Made by a program: the position numbers and the translations under genes
Notes under the pieces: model-generated
What the model was told of the DNA's origin: nothing
Database searches by the model: none
The model's input: the letters and a program-made list of their open reading frames with translations, nothing else
Shown here: positions 1 through 6,876 of the stretch, one piece after another
Layout: each line of letters starts with the position of its first letter
How positions within the stretch are numbered: the stretch's first letter is position 1
Assembly (NCBI RefSeq): GCF_019219065.1
Contig: NZ_JAHUWK010000001.1
Coordinates: forward strand, 434,001 to 498,000
Source of the DNA: Duganella sp. sic0402
Lineage (GTDB): Bacteria > Pseudomonadota > Gammaproteobacteria > Burkholderiales > Burkholderiaceae_D
DNA: 64,000 nt
Direction: 5' to 3'

Positions 1-351
1 CGGCATGTGCTGCGGCGCGTCGGCGGCACGTCGTTCCTGCCCAGGACGGAAGAGCTGATCTCTATGCCGCGCATGAAAGACTGGTTAAAATTATTGAATA
101 TGAGCGCCAGCCAGAGCCATATCGGCTGCTATGCGCCGGCCTGCCGCACAGAAAAATGGCTCAAGCGCTACGCCTTCATGGATAATGCCGGGTCGCGCTG
201 GTGGCCATACTTTGGCGGCGTCTACATCATACAAGCGGTCAAGCGGGTGAAAGGCATGCGCTTGATCGGTCCGGCATGGACCAGAAAAACGGCCAACGCC
301 CCGGTGGGCGTGCCGGTAACGAACAAACGACGGGAACAGCAGGATGGATAA
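1..351 (+). CDS. SAM-dependent methyltransferase, C-terminal part
   Basis: This open frame enters from the left edge and ends at TAA 349-351, so only about 116 C-terminal residues are present and no start can be given. The visible part has the pattern LKDWL-type helix, [16 protein letters not shown], then [18 protein letters not shown] and MRLIGPAW, which I recognise as the tail of the class I methyltransferase (YafS-like) usually found just upstream of rnhA in beta- and gammaproteobacteria. The SAM-binding fold itself lies outside the window. Its stop overlaps the rnhA start by 8 bases, which suggests translational coupling. The substrate is unknown. Confidence 0.72.
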   Translation, partial: RHVLRRVGGTSFLPRTEELISMPRMKDWLKLLNMSASQSHIGCYAPACRTEKWLKRYAFMDNAGSRWWPYFGGVYIIQAVKRVKGMRLIGPAWTRKTANAPVGVPVTNKRREQQDG

Positions 352-784
352 GGTTGAAATTTTTACCGACGGCGCGTGCAAGGGCAATCCTGGCCTGGGC
401 GGCTGGGGCGCATTGCTGGTGGCCGAGGGCGCCGAGAAAGAAATCTGCGGCGGCGCGCGCGACACCACCAATAACCGCATGGAATTGCAGGCGGTGATCG
501 AAGCGCTGTCGGCTTTGAAACGTCCGTGCACGGTGGTGCTGCACACCGACAGCCAGTATGTGCAAAAAGGCATCAGCGAATGGATACACGGCTGGAAAGC
601 GCGCGGCTGGAAAACCGCGTCCAAGGAACCGGTCAAGAACGAAGACCTGTGGAAGGCGCTGGATGCGGCGCAGCAAATGCATACGGTCGAGTGGCGCTGG
701 GTACGTGGCCATAACGGCCATCCGGGCAATGAGCGTGCCGATATGCTGGCCAACCGTGGCGTGGAAGTGGCGCGCGGCCGCTGA
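344..784 (+). CDS. rnhA: Ribonuclease HI
   Basis: This 146-residue protein has the usual length of bacterial RNase HI, which cuts the RNA strand of RNA-DNA hybrids in the cytoplasm and removes R-loops and primers. The catalytic carboxylates are all visible: D9 in [11 protein letters not shown]47 in [10 protein letters not shown]69 in HTDSQYV and D133 in ERADMLAN, plus the flexible-loop histidine H123 in [13 protein letters not shown]. The ATG at 344 lies inside the upstream methyltransferase frame. dnaQ follows 34 bases downstream in the same direction, the classic rnhA-dnaQ pairing. Confidence 0.97.
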   Translation: MDKVEIFTDGACKGNPGLGGWGALLVAEGAEKEICGGARDTTNNRMELQAVIEALSALKRPCTVVLHTDSQYVQKGISEWIHGWKARGWKTASKEPVKNEDLWKALDAAQQMHTVEWRWVRGHNGHPGNERADMLANRGVEVARGR

Positions 785-818
785 TATACTGTACCGCTGG
801 AATTAATGACTGAACACT

Positions 819-1544
819 ATGCGCCAAATCGTACTCGATACTGAAACTACTGGTATCAACCCCAAGCTGGGCAACCGCATCCTGGAAATCGGCTGTGTTG
901 AGCTGAACAACCGCATGCTGACGGGGAATAATCTCCATTTCTATATCAATCCGGAGCGTGATTCGGAAGAGGGCGCACTGAACGTCCACGGCCTCACCAC
1001 CGAGTTCCTCAGCGACAAGCCGAAATTCCGCGAAATTGTTGAGCAGCTGCGCGAATATATCCAGGGCGCAGAAGTCATCATCCACAATGCGCCGTTTGAC
1101 CTGGGTTTCCTGAATCACGAATTCAAGCTGCTGAATTTGCCGGATTTCTCCGACCACATCGGCGGCGTGATCGACACGCTGGTGCAGGCCAAGGAGCTGC
1201 ATCCCGGCAAGCGCAACTCGCTGGACGCGCTGTGCGACCGCTACGGCATCTCCAACTCGCACCGCAAACTGCACGGCGCGCTGCTGGACGCGGAGCTGCT
1301 GGCGGACGTCTATCTGGCCATGACCCGTGGCCAGAACAGCCTCGGCATGGATGTGGAAGAAGAAGTGGTCAATACCGGTGACATGCTGGAGCCGGTGGCC
1401 ATGGCTGAGATCATTTTCATGCCGGCCTCGGAAGAAGAACTGGCAGCGCACGCCGACACACTGGCCGGGCTGGACAAGGCGGTCAAAGGGCAGTGCATCT
1501 GGACCGCATCGCTGAATCCGCCGGCCCCGGCCGAGGCGGCATAG
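819..1544 (+). CDS. dnaQ: DNA polymerase III epsilon subunit (3'-5' proofreading exonuclease)
   Basis: This 241-residue protein is the proofreading subunit of the replicative polymerase. It is a DEDDh exonuclease: Exo I LDTETTGINP (D7, E9), Exo II HNAPFDLGFLNHE (D94) and Exo III HGALLDAELLADVY (H152, D157) are intact. The tail after about residue 180 is the less conserved segment that tethers the alpha subunit. A TATACT element at about 785 could be a -10 box for dnaQ between the two genes. Length and neighbours are ordinary for the family. Confidence 0.96.
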   Translation: MRQIVLDTETTGINPKLGNRILEIGCVELNNRMLTGNNLHFYINPERDSEEGALNVHGLTTEFLSDKPKFREIVEQLREYIQGAEVIIHNAPFDLGFLNHEFKLLNLPDFSDHIGGVIDTLVQAKELHPGKRNSLDALCDRYGISNSHRKLHGALLDAELLADVYLAMTRGQNSLGMDVEEEVVNTGDMLEPVAMAEIIFMPASEEELAAHADTLAGLDKAVKGQCIWTASLNPPAPAEAA

Positions 1545-1561
1545 ATCAGCATGAGGGGCTC

Positions 1562-1590
1562 TTGCGCTTCCCGCAGGCAAGGTCTATAAT
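1562..1590 (+). promoter_or_regulatory. Sigma-70 promoter of tRNA-Val
   Basis: TTGCGC at 1562-1567 and TATAAT at 1585-1590 are separated by 17 bp, a near-consensus promoter ending 13 bases before the tRNA. A GC-rich discriminator (GCTGGCA) follows, as expected for stringently controlled stable-RNA promoters. Confidence 0.8.
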
Positions 1591-1603
1591 GCTGGCACTC
1601 AAC

Positions 1604-1678
1604 GGGAGGTTAGCTCAGGGGTAGAGCACTGCATTCACACTGCAGGGGTCGCAAGTTCGAAACTTGCACTTCCCACCA
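1604..1678 (+). tRNA. tRNA-Val (anticodon CAC)
   Basis: All arms fold. The acceptor stem is GGGAGGT with ACTTCCC (one G-U pair). The D arm TTAGCTCAGGGGTAGAGC is normal. The anticodon stem CTGCA/TGCAG holds loop TTCACAC, giving anticodon CAC, which reads GUG. The T arm GCAAGTTCGAAACTTGC is perfect, and CCA is encoded at 1676-1678. The gene is the left boundary of the accessory island, and a decayed copy lies at about 10462-10531. Confidence 0.95.
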
Positions 1679-1707
1679 AAGAATTCCAAGTGAATCAATC
1701 ACTTACC

Positions 1708-1742
1708 AAAAAAGCCGATCTTTAAACAGATCGGCTTTTTTG
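1708..1742 (+). terminator. Rho-independent terminator after tRNA-Val
   Basis: A stem AAAGCCGATCT / AGATCGGCTTT with a short TTAAAC-type loop is followed by a T run. The same stem sequence recurs after the tRNA-Val remnant at 10540-10574. Confidence 0.85.
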
Positions 1743-1752
1743 TTGGGTGTAA

Positions 1753-1893
1753 TTTTTGGGTGCAATTTATTTCACGGTTGCTCGCCGGGAATGTAATCGT
1801 GTCCTTCCCAATGCGGGACTTCTCGATCTTAAACACCTCGCCTCGCCGCGCGCCGGTTAATAGCGCGCCACATATGGCGGCCTGGGCAACCGG
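1753..1893 (-). pseudogene. Tyrosine-integrase fragment
   Basis: Read on the minus strand from 1890 down, this stretch translates to ...AICGALLTGARRGEVF followed by KIEKSRIGKDTITFPAS. The LLTGARRGE block is the box I region of tyrosine recombinases, containing the first catalytic arginine. The frame runs into a stop upstream (TAG at about 1898) and nothing resembling the HxxR/Y box II follows, because the fragment ends against the tRNA terminator. Another frame just upstream reads MIFATHNGNEPNTESIGIVAG, so at least one frameshift is likely. I infer a decayed integrase of an element that inserted at the adjacent tRNA-Val. The fragment cannot be active. Confidence 0.6.
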
Positions 1894-1956
1894 CTACGAT
1901 GCCAATCGACTCGGTATTGGGTTCGTTGCCATTGTGAGTGGCGAATATCATTAGGT

Positions 1957-2144
1957 TTTCATTTCAGACGAAGCGCTCGACGATCACTTCGGCGGCGATA
2001 ACGCGAAAACGTCGGCTGCGCGCGGGAGTTGTTTGACACGCATCGAGCACGCATTGAGCTCGTAGCCAGTGCGCTGATCGACGGTGGGGCTGTGGGCGAG
2101 GTACCATCAAAACGGACGATTTCGCCTAAGCCGTCGACCATCTA
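1957..2144 (+). pseudogene. Frameshifted small protein remnant (DUF1488-like)
   Basis: Two plus-strand frames read like successive halves of one small protein. The first begins VFISDEALDDHFGGDN at about 1957 and runs into a stop near 2060. The second begins ELFDTHRARIELVASALIDGG at about 2028 and ends at TAG 2142-2144. The pattern ISDEAL-DHFG followed by a helix with RxRIE resembles DUF1488-type proteins from memory. No start codon with a ribosome site is evident, so I read it as a broken gene. The family assignment is tentative. Confidence 0.4.
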
Positions 2145-2151
2145 GGACAGC

Positions 2152-2490
2152 TCAATCACGACTGGCGCTCGCAATAATTGGTGATTTGCCGTCGAAAATC
2201 GGCAAGCCGGTCTTGCCTGCCGCTTCAGCTGCCGCTTTGGGGCGCACCTGATCGTAATGCGCATCGCAGCAGAAGCCTTGCCCCATCCACAGGTGGTTCG
2301 ACGGCCAGCCGCAGAAGCAGGCCTGGAACGGATCGGACTTGTTGGCGCTATACCAGCCTGCGCCTCCTTCGCCCACGGTTGGCTTTCTTCTTGTACGCTC
2401 ACGGCCATCAGACTGCCCTCTACCCACGTCATCGCCACATCGGCAGCAGGCCTTTACCGGGGCCAGCTCGGTTTCGGTGTTTGCGCTCAT
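2152..2490 (-). CDS. Small cysteine-rich hypothetical protein
   Basis: A 112-residue open frame with a good Shine-Dalgarno (GAGGAA, about 8 bases before ATG 2490). It holds two cysteine clusters, CCRCGDD near residue 15 and FQACFCGW...GFCCDAHYD in the second half, which may bind a metal. I do not recognise the family. It is head-to-head with the 2505 gene with only 14 bases between the two start codons, so its ribosome-binding site overlaps the first codons of its neighbour. It lies in the island and base composition is more AT-rich than the chromosome around it. Confidence 0.5.
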   Translation of the reverse strand: MSANTETELAPVKACCRCGDDVGRGQSDGRERTRRKPTVGEGGAGWYSANKSDPFQACFCGWPSNHLWMGQGFCCDAHYDQVRPKAAAEAAGKTGLPIFDGKSPIIASASRD

Positions 2491-2504
2491 GCTAAAATTT
2501 CCTC

Positions 2505-3128
2505 ATGAAAATATTGAAATTGCTAGTCGGCGTATCTGTTGTAAGTTTCGTTGCGTTCTTCATCGGGTATTTTTCCGCTAAGTTCTACATCGCACCGCCT
2601 TCGACTAGTGCCGATTGCGCGGCTTGGGCTGGAGCGATGGGCACCATTGCTGCTTTCTTCAGCGCTGTTTGGCTAGCCACTGCTGCAGAGCGAAAGAACA
2701 GTAGGCAGGAGCATGCTCGCGCAGTTATTGCGGGGGCATCGATCATGCCAAGCATAGAGTTGATGTGTGATGCGCTCGAGTTGGTTGAAGTGATGCTTAC
2801 AGCTGGAGTTACAGTATCTAATAGCGACTTTTCAGCGGAGTTGATGCGGATACTTTCGGTGCCTGCGGCTTGGGACCAGGACGACCTCCTTCCACTGATA
2901 CCCATCCCAGAAAATGTTGCTGCTTCGTTGGCGCGGGCATCTTCAACATATTCGCAAGTGTTGGCGCAAGCCCAAGCCATCGCTCGATTCGAAAACGGTA
3001 CGAATTCCGACCTGACGCTTATGTTCCAAACTTTGTTACCCGAACCACTAGGCAAGGTGCACACACGGCTTAAAAATGCGCGCACGGTGATCTTGCGCTT
3101 TGTCGACGCCGCGGAACCGCCGTTATAG
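2505..3128 (+). CDS. Hypothetical inner-membrane protein
   Basis: A 207-residue protein starting MKILKLLVGVSVVSF. Two hydrophobic segments (about residues 5-28 and 42-62) are followed by a charged and then mostly helical soluble region of about 145 residues. This is the layout of small phage- or island-borne membrane proteins of unknown function, and I cannot name a family. No convincing Shine-Dalgarno precedes the ATG. It is divergent from the cysteine-rich gene at 2152-2490. The low GC content relative to flanking chromosome supports horizontal origin. Confidence 0.65.
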   Translation: MKILKLLVGVSVVSFVAFFIGYFSAKFYIAPPSTSADCAAWAGAMGTIAAFFSAVWLATAAERKNSRQEHARAVIAGASIMPSIELMCDALELVEVMLTAGVTVSNSDFSAELMRILSVPAAWDQDDLLPLIPIPENVAASLARASSTYSQVLAQAQAIARFENGTNSDLTLMFQTLLPEPLGKVHTRLKNARTVILRFVDAAEPPL

Positions 3129-3217
3129 TTGCGCTGCCATGAGTTTCTTCCTGTCATCGACCTTTACATCAAGATCCTGCGAAGGCCAGAGGTTGTCGGC
3201 GGCCAGCTGGACGACGT

Positions 3218-3445
3218 TCAAGCCAGTTTGATATGCTTGATGATGTTGGTGGTGTCGAAGTGCGCGAAGCTGCGCGAGAAGCCGCCGATGCGCGGGGACA
3301 GGAGGCTGACGGGAAGGGTAGGGAAGTAGCGCTGAGCGTCGGTAATCAGCCGCGCGCCTGGTGCAGGATAGGTTTTCTCAGAATCGACCAGGATCGCAGC
3401 GAGAGTTCGGCGGTTGACGGTGATAATCGCGGCAGAATATTGCAT
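3218..3445 (-). CDS. Small hypothetical protein, possibly frameshifted at its 3' end
   Basis: A 75-residue frame reading MQYSAAIITVNRRTLAAIL, then YFPTLPVSLLSPRIGGFSR and SFAHFDTTNIIKHI. The composition and the strand pattern look protein-like, unlike the opposite frame. After the TGA at 3218 a different frame continues as LNVVQLAADNLWPSQDLDV and runs to a stop near 3137, so a one-base shift may have split a longer protein of about 105 residues. The function is not recognised. No strong ribosome site is visible. Confidence 0.45.
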   Translation of the reverse strand: MQYSAAIITVNRRTLAAILVDSEKTYPAPGARLITDAQRYFPTLPVSLLSPRIGGFSRSFAHFDTTNIIKHIKLA

Positions 3446-3637
3446 TCAGGAATTATGTCAGAGCGCAACATTTTTCTATAGCTTACGGGTGAGCACCATG
3501 CAAACCGTAACGCATTGACATCCTATATCCAGGAAGAGCGGAGGCGACGCCGCGCGCGTTGCTGCAGTCGTGGCGCATCGGTGTCACCCTCAACTGCAGG
3601 TCAGTCGTCAGCTACTGCACGTTGCTATGGGGCGAAC

Positions 3638-3904
3638 TCAGCGCCTGTTTCGGAAGTTCGGGCGAGAGGCCGTTGCTCTGGGCGAGTCGATATGACGGAA
3701 CGTGATCCGGCCCTTGCTTAAATCGTATGCGGACAGTTCAAGGGTGACGCGGTCTCCGGCAAGGATACGGATGAAATTTTTTTTCATGCGGCCAGCGGTG
3801 TAGGCAATTAGATTGTGGCCGTTTTCCAATTCGACGCGGAAACGACTGTCGGGCAGGATGTCTTGGACAACGCCTTGCATCTCAATGAGTTCTTCTTTTG
3901 CCAT
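3638..3904 (-). CDS. infA: Translation initiation factor IF-1, second-copy type
   Basis: This 88-residue protein aligns along the whole of IF-1: [51 protein letters not shown] and [16 protein letters not shown]-1 is an OB-fold protein that binds the ribosomal A site during initiation. The usual length is 72, so about 16 residues form a basic C-terminal extension ([15 protein letters not shown]). The ATG at 3904 has an AAGGGGG ribosome site. It lies 3 bases after the stop of a cold-shock-domain gene, an infA-csp pairing inside an island, so this is probably an extra copy beside the one in the ribosomal protein operon (not in this window). Confidence 0.9.
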   Translation of the reverse strand: MAKEELIEMQGVVQDILPDSRFRVELENGHNLIAYTAGRMKKNFIRILAGDRVTLELSAYDLSKGRITFRHIDSPRATASRPNFRNRR

Positions 3905-3907
3905 GAC

Positions 3908-4126
3908 TTAGCCCCCTTGTACGAGGTGGATTTGTCGAGCTTGTCCACCGAAATCTGAGTTGGCGAGCTTGTACGAGACAAGCTTGTGTTCAAGCGAGCC
4001 TGCTGGCTGCGCTTCAACGAAATCACTGATGTTGGCCATGACATCATAGCCACCGGCATTCGGCCTGATCTGGCCTATGCCTTTTAACCTGCTAAACCAA
4101 TGGATAGTTCCTGTATGTGTACTGAT
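3908..4126 (-). CDS. Divergent cold-shock-domain protein with apparent ATC start
   Basis: The 72-residue product (I)STHTGTIHWFSRLKG followed by IGQIRPNAGGYDV, then ISDF and GGQARQIHLV, follows the CspA cold-shock fold. The RNA-binding motifs are altered: KGFGFI reads KGIGQI and the VFVH position reads VMAN. The expected start of this family (MSTHTG) here reads ATC (4126-4124), placed 6 bases after an AGGAG ribosome site. No in-frame ATG lies upstream, and the nearest alternative is TTG at 4159, which would add 11 residues that do not belong to the fold. Either ATC is used as a rare start or the gene is recently silenced. infA follows 3 bases later, so the two are probably co-transcribed. Confidence 0.55.
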   Translation of the reverse strand: MSTHTGTIHWFSRLKGIGQIRPNAGGYDVMANISDFVEAQPAGSLEHKLVSYKLANSDFGGQARQIHLVQGG

Positions 4127-4385
4127 ATGCTTCTCCTGGCTGTGGACGAATGAGCCCAACTCTAAAGTAGAGCCATAGGTCGAGAATCGGACAGGAATGG
4201 GCTAAGCCTAAACAGGAAGGAAACAGGACGGTGACAAAGTACCGAGGTTGGACGTCCAGTGTACAGCAAAAGGTTGTATTAACCTAATAACGCATATATG
4301 AGGACCTTCATCGCTGGAGCACAAACCGAACCGCCCTTGTGGTGGTCTTTCTATTTGAGCGTCTAGTTGCGGCTTCAAAGAGCGC

Positions 4386-4580
4386 CTATTGCTGGTCACC
4401 GCCATGGATTGGATCTGACTGACGCCGCCGGCTAGTAGAAGATAGGACGCGTAGCGCGATTGGCGTCGGGATACCGTGCTCGACTAAGTAGTTCCACGCT
4501 GCAACCGAGCCATGTAAATCATCAACCACTAGCCCATGCTCTATCGTCTGCGACATGTCGAAATCAGTACGCATTTTCAT
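4386..4580 (-). CDS. Island small protein, family A copy 1
   Basis: A 64-residue protein beginning MKMRTDFDMSQTIEHG. It shares about 20 identities in its first 55 residues with the 81-residue product of 6312-6557: RTD..M, G, D...G...AW.Y, P, then LRVL.....RRQS. The ATG at 4580 has an AGGAA ribosome site. It is predicted cytosolic and helical. It lies downstream of family B copy 1 on the same strand, 152 bases apart. The function is unknown; the repeated occurrence beside tRNA remnants suggests it belongs to the element. Confidence 0.6.
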   Translation of the reverse strand: MKMRTDFDMSQTIEHGLVVDDLHGSVAAWNYLVEHGIPTPIALRVLSSTSRRRQSDPIHGGDQQ

Positions 4581-4732
4581 GGCGTTCCTCTTGGCTCGTT
4601 GGAATTGCTCGGTTCAAGTTGGCACAACGATATTAATGTGGCTAGCGAATTCTAAGCTGTGAAAAATTTATCGAACCTGCGTTAATCCCGAAGCCACCGC
4701 AGAGGATGAGACCTCAGGGCGGCAATGGCACT

Positions 4733-5014
4733 TCACTGTGCTGGCGGCGGGCTGCGGAATCTGTTCAGCCGATCATGCGCCAGTTGCGCCGCATTTTGAA
4801 TGGTAAGTTCACGCGCTGCGTGGAACTTCGCAAGCAGCTCACGGAATAGATTGGTTTTGTCCAGATTGGCCCGCAGATCGGATTCTTCGAAATCCAATAC
4901 GAACATTGTCTCCATAGCGGTCAGGCCTGTGAAGACAGTTTTACCGTTTTCGTCGATCACCAGCACGCCGGCGCCGAATAGTGCGGCGCGCGTATCTTCT
5001 TCAAACTGAACCAT
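4733..5014 (-). CDS. Island small protein, family B copy 1
   Basis: A 93-residue soluble protein. The start at 5014 (MVQFEEDTRAALFGAG) was chosen over a longer frame because GGAGGG lies 3 bases upstream of it. The core GVLVIDENGKTVFTGLT followed by AMETMFVLDFEES matches the core of the 7320-7667 product (G.L..D.NG.....GLT..E..FVL). The C-terminal half is a charged helix (LFRELLAKFHAARELTIQN). Function is unknown. It is transcribed away from the tRNA-Arg-like remnant at 5118-5190 and toward family A copy 1. Confidence 0.62.
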   Translation of the reverse strand: MVQFEEDTRAALFGAGVLVIDENGKTVFTGLTAMETMFVLDFEESDLRANLDKTNLFRELLAKFHAARELTIQNAAQLAHDRLNRFRSPPPAQ

Positions 5015-5117
5015 AGGCCCTCCAATTTTTGTTAGCGCAATCTTATTGATTTTAGATCGCAAGGTAGCGAATGCAAGCTCGACTGGACTACAGCAAACTG
5101 CTCAGTTGTTTTTATGT

Positions 5118-5190
5118 GCGCGCAGTTTAGTCGGAAAGAGCGCTGCCCACCGAAGCCGCAGGCCGTCGGTTCGACTCCTGGCGCGCACCA
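5118..5190 (+). pseudogene. Decayed tRNA, Arg(CCG)-like
   Basis: The stretch runs from GCGCGCA to GCGCGCACCA. The D arm AGTTTAGTCGGAAAGAGC still folds with wobble pairs. The anticodon region CTGCCCACCGAAGCCGCAG keeps CCG, but residue 33 is A instead of T and the 3' half of the stem is disrupted. The T arm GTCGGTTCGACTCCTGG has mismatches. It resembles tRNA-Arg(CCG) by eye. It ends exactly in CCA, the usual end of an integrase core site, and is followed by a 21-bp sequence that recurs after the Leu-like remnant. Confidence 0.55.
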
Positions 5191-5205
5191 GTTCTCCCGT
5201 TCATC
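5185..5205 (+). repeat. 21-bp direct repeat, copy 1 (tRNA 3' end and flank)
   Basis: It starts with GCACCA, the last six bases of the Arg-like remnant, and continues GTTCTCCCGTTCATC. The identical 21 bases occur at 7829-7849, likewise beginning at the last six bases of a different tRNA remnant. Candidate att core or integration scar. Confidence 0.75.
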
Positions 5206-5222
5206 CCTGATGGGCCTTTGCC

Positions 5223-5241
5223 GCCTCCAGGAGGCTTTTTT
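5223..5241 (+). terminator. Rho-independent terminator after the Arg-like remnant
   Basis: The stem GCCTC/GAGGC with a 3-base loop is followed by six T. It sits 32 bases after the tRNA remnant, as a terminator of a once-functional tRNA gene would. Confidence 0.65.
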
Positions 5242-5254
5242 ATTCGAGGTGACC

Positions 5255-5566
5255 ATGCGCGACATCATGACGCCGCACCAAATCTACCCCGCGCTGCAGG
5301 TGCTGCTCGGGCTGCCTGATCACTGCATCTCGTTCGAGCTGCGCGTGGCGGCGGGCCAGGCCGGCGTTGCCATCACCTGCGAGCATTACGTCGCGCTTGA
5401 CGCTCCGGGCCTCAAGCGGTTGGAGTCGGCTTTCAGCGAGTACGAGTTGGTGCACAAGCCAGCGCGAGTGACTGAAGAGTGGATGATACCGTGGGGTGTT
5501 GACCGCCCCCGCGCCGGTGCAGTGCGTGCCGAACTCCCGAGCACGGCCCCCTGGCCATACAAATGA
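5255..5566 (+). CDS. Hypothetical small protein
   Basis: A 103-residue protein starting MRDIMTPHQIYPALQVL at an ATG preceded by GAGGT. The open frame continues upstream through the tRNA remnant, so the start is set by the ribosome site. It has no signal peptide or membrane segment. A pattern of HCISFELRVAAGQ, VAITCEHYVAL and LVHKPARVTEEWMIPW looks like a compact alpha-beta protein. I do not recognise a family; island and phage genes of this kind are common. It is the first gene after the terminator at 5223-5241. Confidence 0.55.
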   Translation: MRDIMTPHQIYPALQVLLGLPDHCISFELRVAAGQAGVAITCEHYVALDAPGLKRLESAFSEYELVHKPARVTEEWMIPWGVDRPRAGAVRAELPSTAPWPYK

Positions 5567-5639
5567 AGTGCGCCGCCAGCGGCTAAATCCGCGTGAATTG
5601 CGTTGGTAGTAAAATGCAATTTTTACTGCGGAGTAATGA

Positions 5640-6062
5640 ATGTTACGTATTGCAACGTGCGCACTCGTCGCTTTGGTTGTTTCTGCATGTGCGACGTCCC
5701 CAGTGCCAGTTAGCCAGGCTTCGCCCATTCCTAGTTCAAGGCTATTTGCTTTTCAAGAGAAGAATGAAAAGCGGACCGTTTCTATTTCGGTGACGCGGGA
5801 CTCTGGCATGTTAGGGGTTGTCTGCCCAATTGCCTTGACTATCAATAAAGTCAGTGCGGCCAGGCTCAATGCAGGCGAAACTGGGAAGTTTTATCTTGAA
5901 CCAGGGGAGGCTGTTTTAACCGTCGAGAAAACGGATAGCTGCGCACTGCCCGGCGAGCACGGGGCGACGCTAACGGTCAATCTCCGTAAAGATGACCGGA
6001 AGAATTTCAGAATCTGGCGAAAGCCAGGCCAACTCATCGGAATCGAGACGTCCGATATGTGA
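5640..6062 (+). CDS. Putative lipoprotein
   Basis: A 140-residue protein with a lipoprotein signal: MLRIATCALVALVVSAC, with the lipobox cysteine at residue 17. GGAG lies 6 bases before the start. The mature part reads as a beta-rich domain (RTVSISVTRDSGMLGVVC, KFYLEPGEAVLTVEK, ATLTVNLRKDDRKNFRIW) reminiscent of small exported domains such as DUF2846. It is probably anchored in the envelope; its role is unknown. It is followed by a terminator at 6112-6139. Confidence 0.7.
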   Translation: MLRIATCALVALVVSACATSPVPVSQASPIPSSRLFAFQEKNEKRTVSISVTRDSGMLGVVCPIALTINKVSAARLNAGETGKFYLEPGEAVLTVEKTDSCALPGEHGATLTVNLRKDDRKNFRIWRKPGQLIGIETSDM

Positions 6063-6111
6063 AGTACATTAGCGACCAGCTTCCCACCAATAGCTGATCG
6101 AAACAGCGAGG

Positions 6112-6139
6112 CCGCCCGGGCAAGCTGGCGGTTTTTTTT
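6112..6139 (+). terminator. Rho-independent terminator of the lipoprotein gene
   Basis: CCGCC/GGCGG with a 10-base loop is followed by eight T, 50 bases after the lipoprotein stop. Confidence 0.7.
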
Positions 6140-6311
6140 ATTGCCGCGCGCGGAGCAGCAAGCGATCCGCCGGCGGTCTCGGGCATCAAGCCACTGCGTG
6201 CATGGGGCGCCACACCTGAAATATACAGGCTCAAAATTGACCTGGCACGGGCTGCGAGATGAGTTCAAGTTCTGAGAGTCCGCAGCGGGCGAGTAGTGGA
6301 CTCTCTACAGG

Positions 6312-6557
6312 TCAAAAGGTTGGCGCACGCCAGAGGTGAATGAAATTGCCATCAGCTTTGGCTTCACTCTCTCCATGCTGTTCACTCACCGCGCTCTGGC
6401 GCCTTAACTCTGGTTCTGCCAGTACCCTCAGGATGACCTGCTGAGGGACGGCATAGTATTTCATATAGGCCCAGGCGGTAGCAGCACCTTTAGTGGGATC
6501 AAGGGCAATACCACGGTTGACCATGCATGCCATTTTTGCATCGGTTCTGGTGTACAT
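6312..6557 (-). CDS. Island small protein, family A copy 2
   Basis: An 81-residue protein, MYTRTDAKMACMVNRG followed by TAWAYMKYYAVPQQVILRVL and RRQS, paralogous to the 4386-4580 product but about 17 residues longer at the C terminus. No ribosome site is evident; the start lies 5 bases after the stop of the 6563-6802 gene, so translation is probably coupled. The conserved AW.Y...VP..VILRVL segment looks like a helix-turn-helix-sized bundle, but I would not claim DNA binding. Unknown function. Confidence 0.6.
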   Translation of the reverse strand: MYTRTDAKMACMVNRGIALDPTKGAATAWAYMKYYAVPQQVILRVLAEPELRRQSAVSEQHGESEAKADGNFIHLWRAPTF

Positions 6558-6562
6558 GATAA

Positions 6563-6802
6563 TCAGCTAAAAATCTGCTTGAGGCCGATCTTGATGTCTT
6601 CGGTTGCCAAGGCAACTCCCCAGTCGCAAGCCGCGTCATGGGTTTGGCGTCCGTCGGTCTCGGGCGTACTCCAATGGGAGATTACTTCGTTCCCCTTTTT
6701 AATTTGGTAATCGGGGTACCAAAGTGCTCCACGCAAACTGGCAGCTACTTCGATATCGAACCCATCGTACGATGAGGCGCGCACTCCTACTCTGCTGTCC
6801 AT
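6563..6802 (-). CDS. Hypothetical small protein
   Basis: A 79-residue protein starting MDSRVGVRASSYDGFDIEV at an ATG with a strong AAGGAG site 5 bases upstream. It reads as a beta-rich single domain: YDGFDIEVAASLRGALWYP, DYQIKKGNEVISHW and ACDWGVALATEDIKIGL. No membrane segment or signal. Family not recognised. It is the upstream partner of family A copy 2, 5 bases apart, so the two form a small operon. Confidence 0.6.
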   Translation of the reverse strand: MDSRVGVRASSYDGFDIEVAASLRGALWYPDYQIKKGNEVISHWSTPETDGRQTHDAACDWGVALATEDIKIGLKQIFS

Positions 6803-6876
6803 ATGGACTCCTTTGGAATTGGTGAGACTCGCTGCACTACTGCGGCCAGTCTCATAGGCCAGTAGTGGTTTTTGAA

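Noticed and set aside
1760-1954. A 64-codon plus-strand frame after tRNA-Val
   Set aside because: It is antisense to the integrase fragment and has no ribosome site or protein-like pattern.
4208-4405. A 65-codon minus-strand frame upstream of the csp gene
   Set aside because: No ribosome site and no recognisable pattern; the region could be the long leader typical of cold-shock mRNAs, but nothing shows that.
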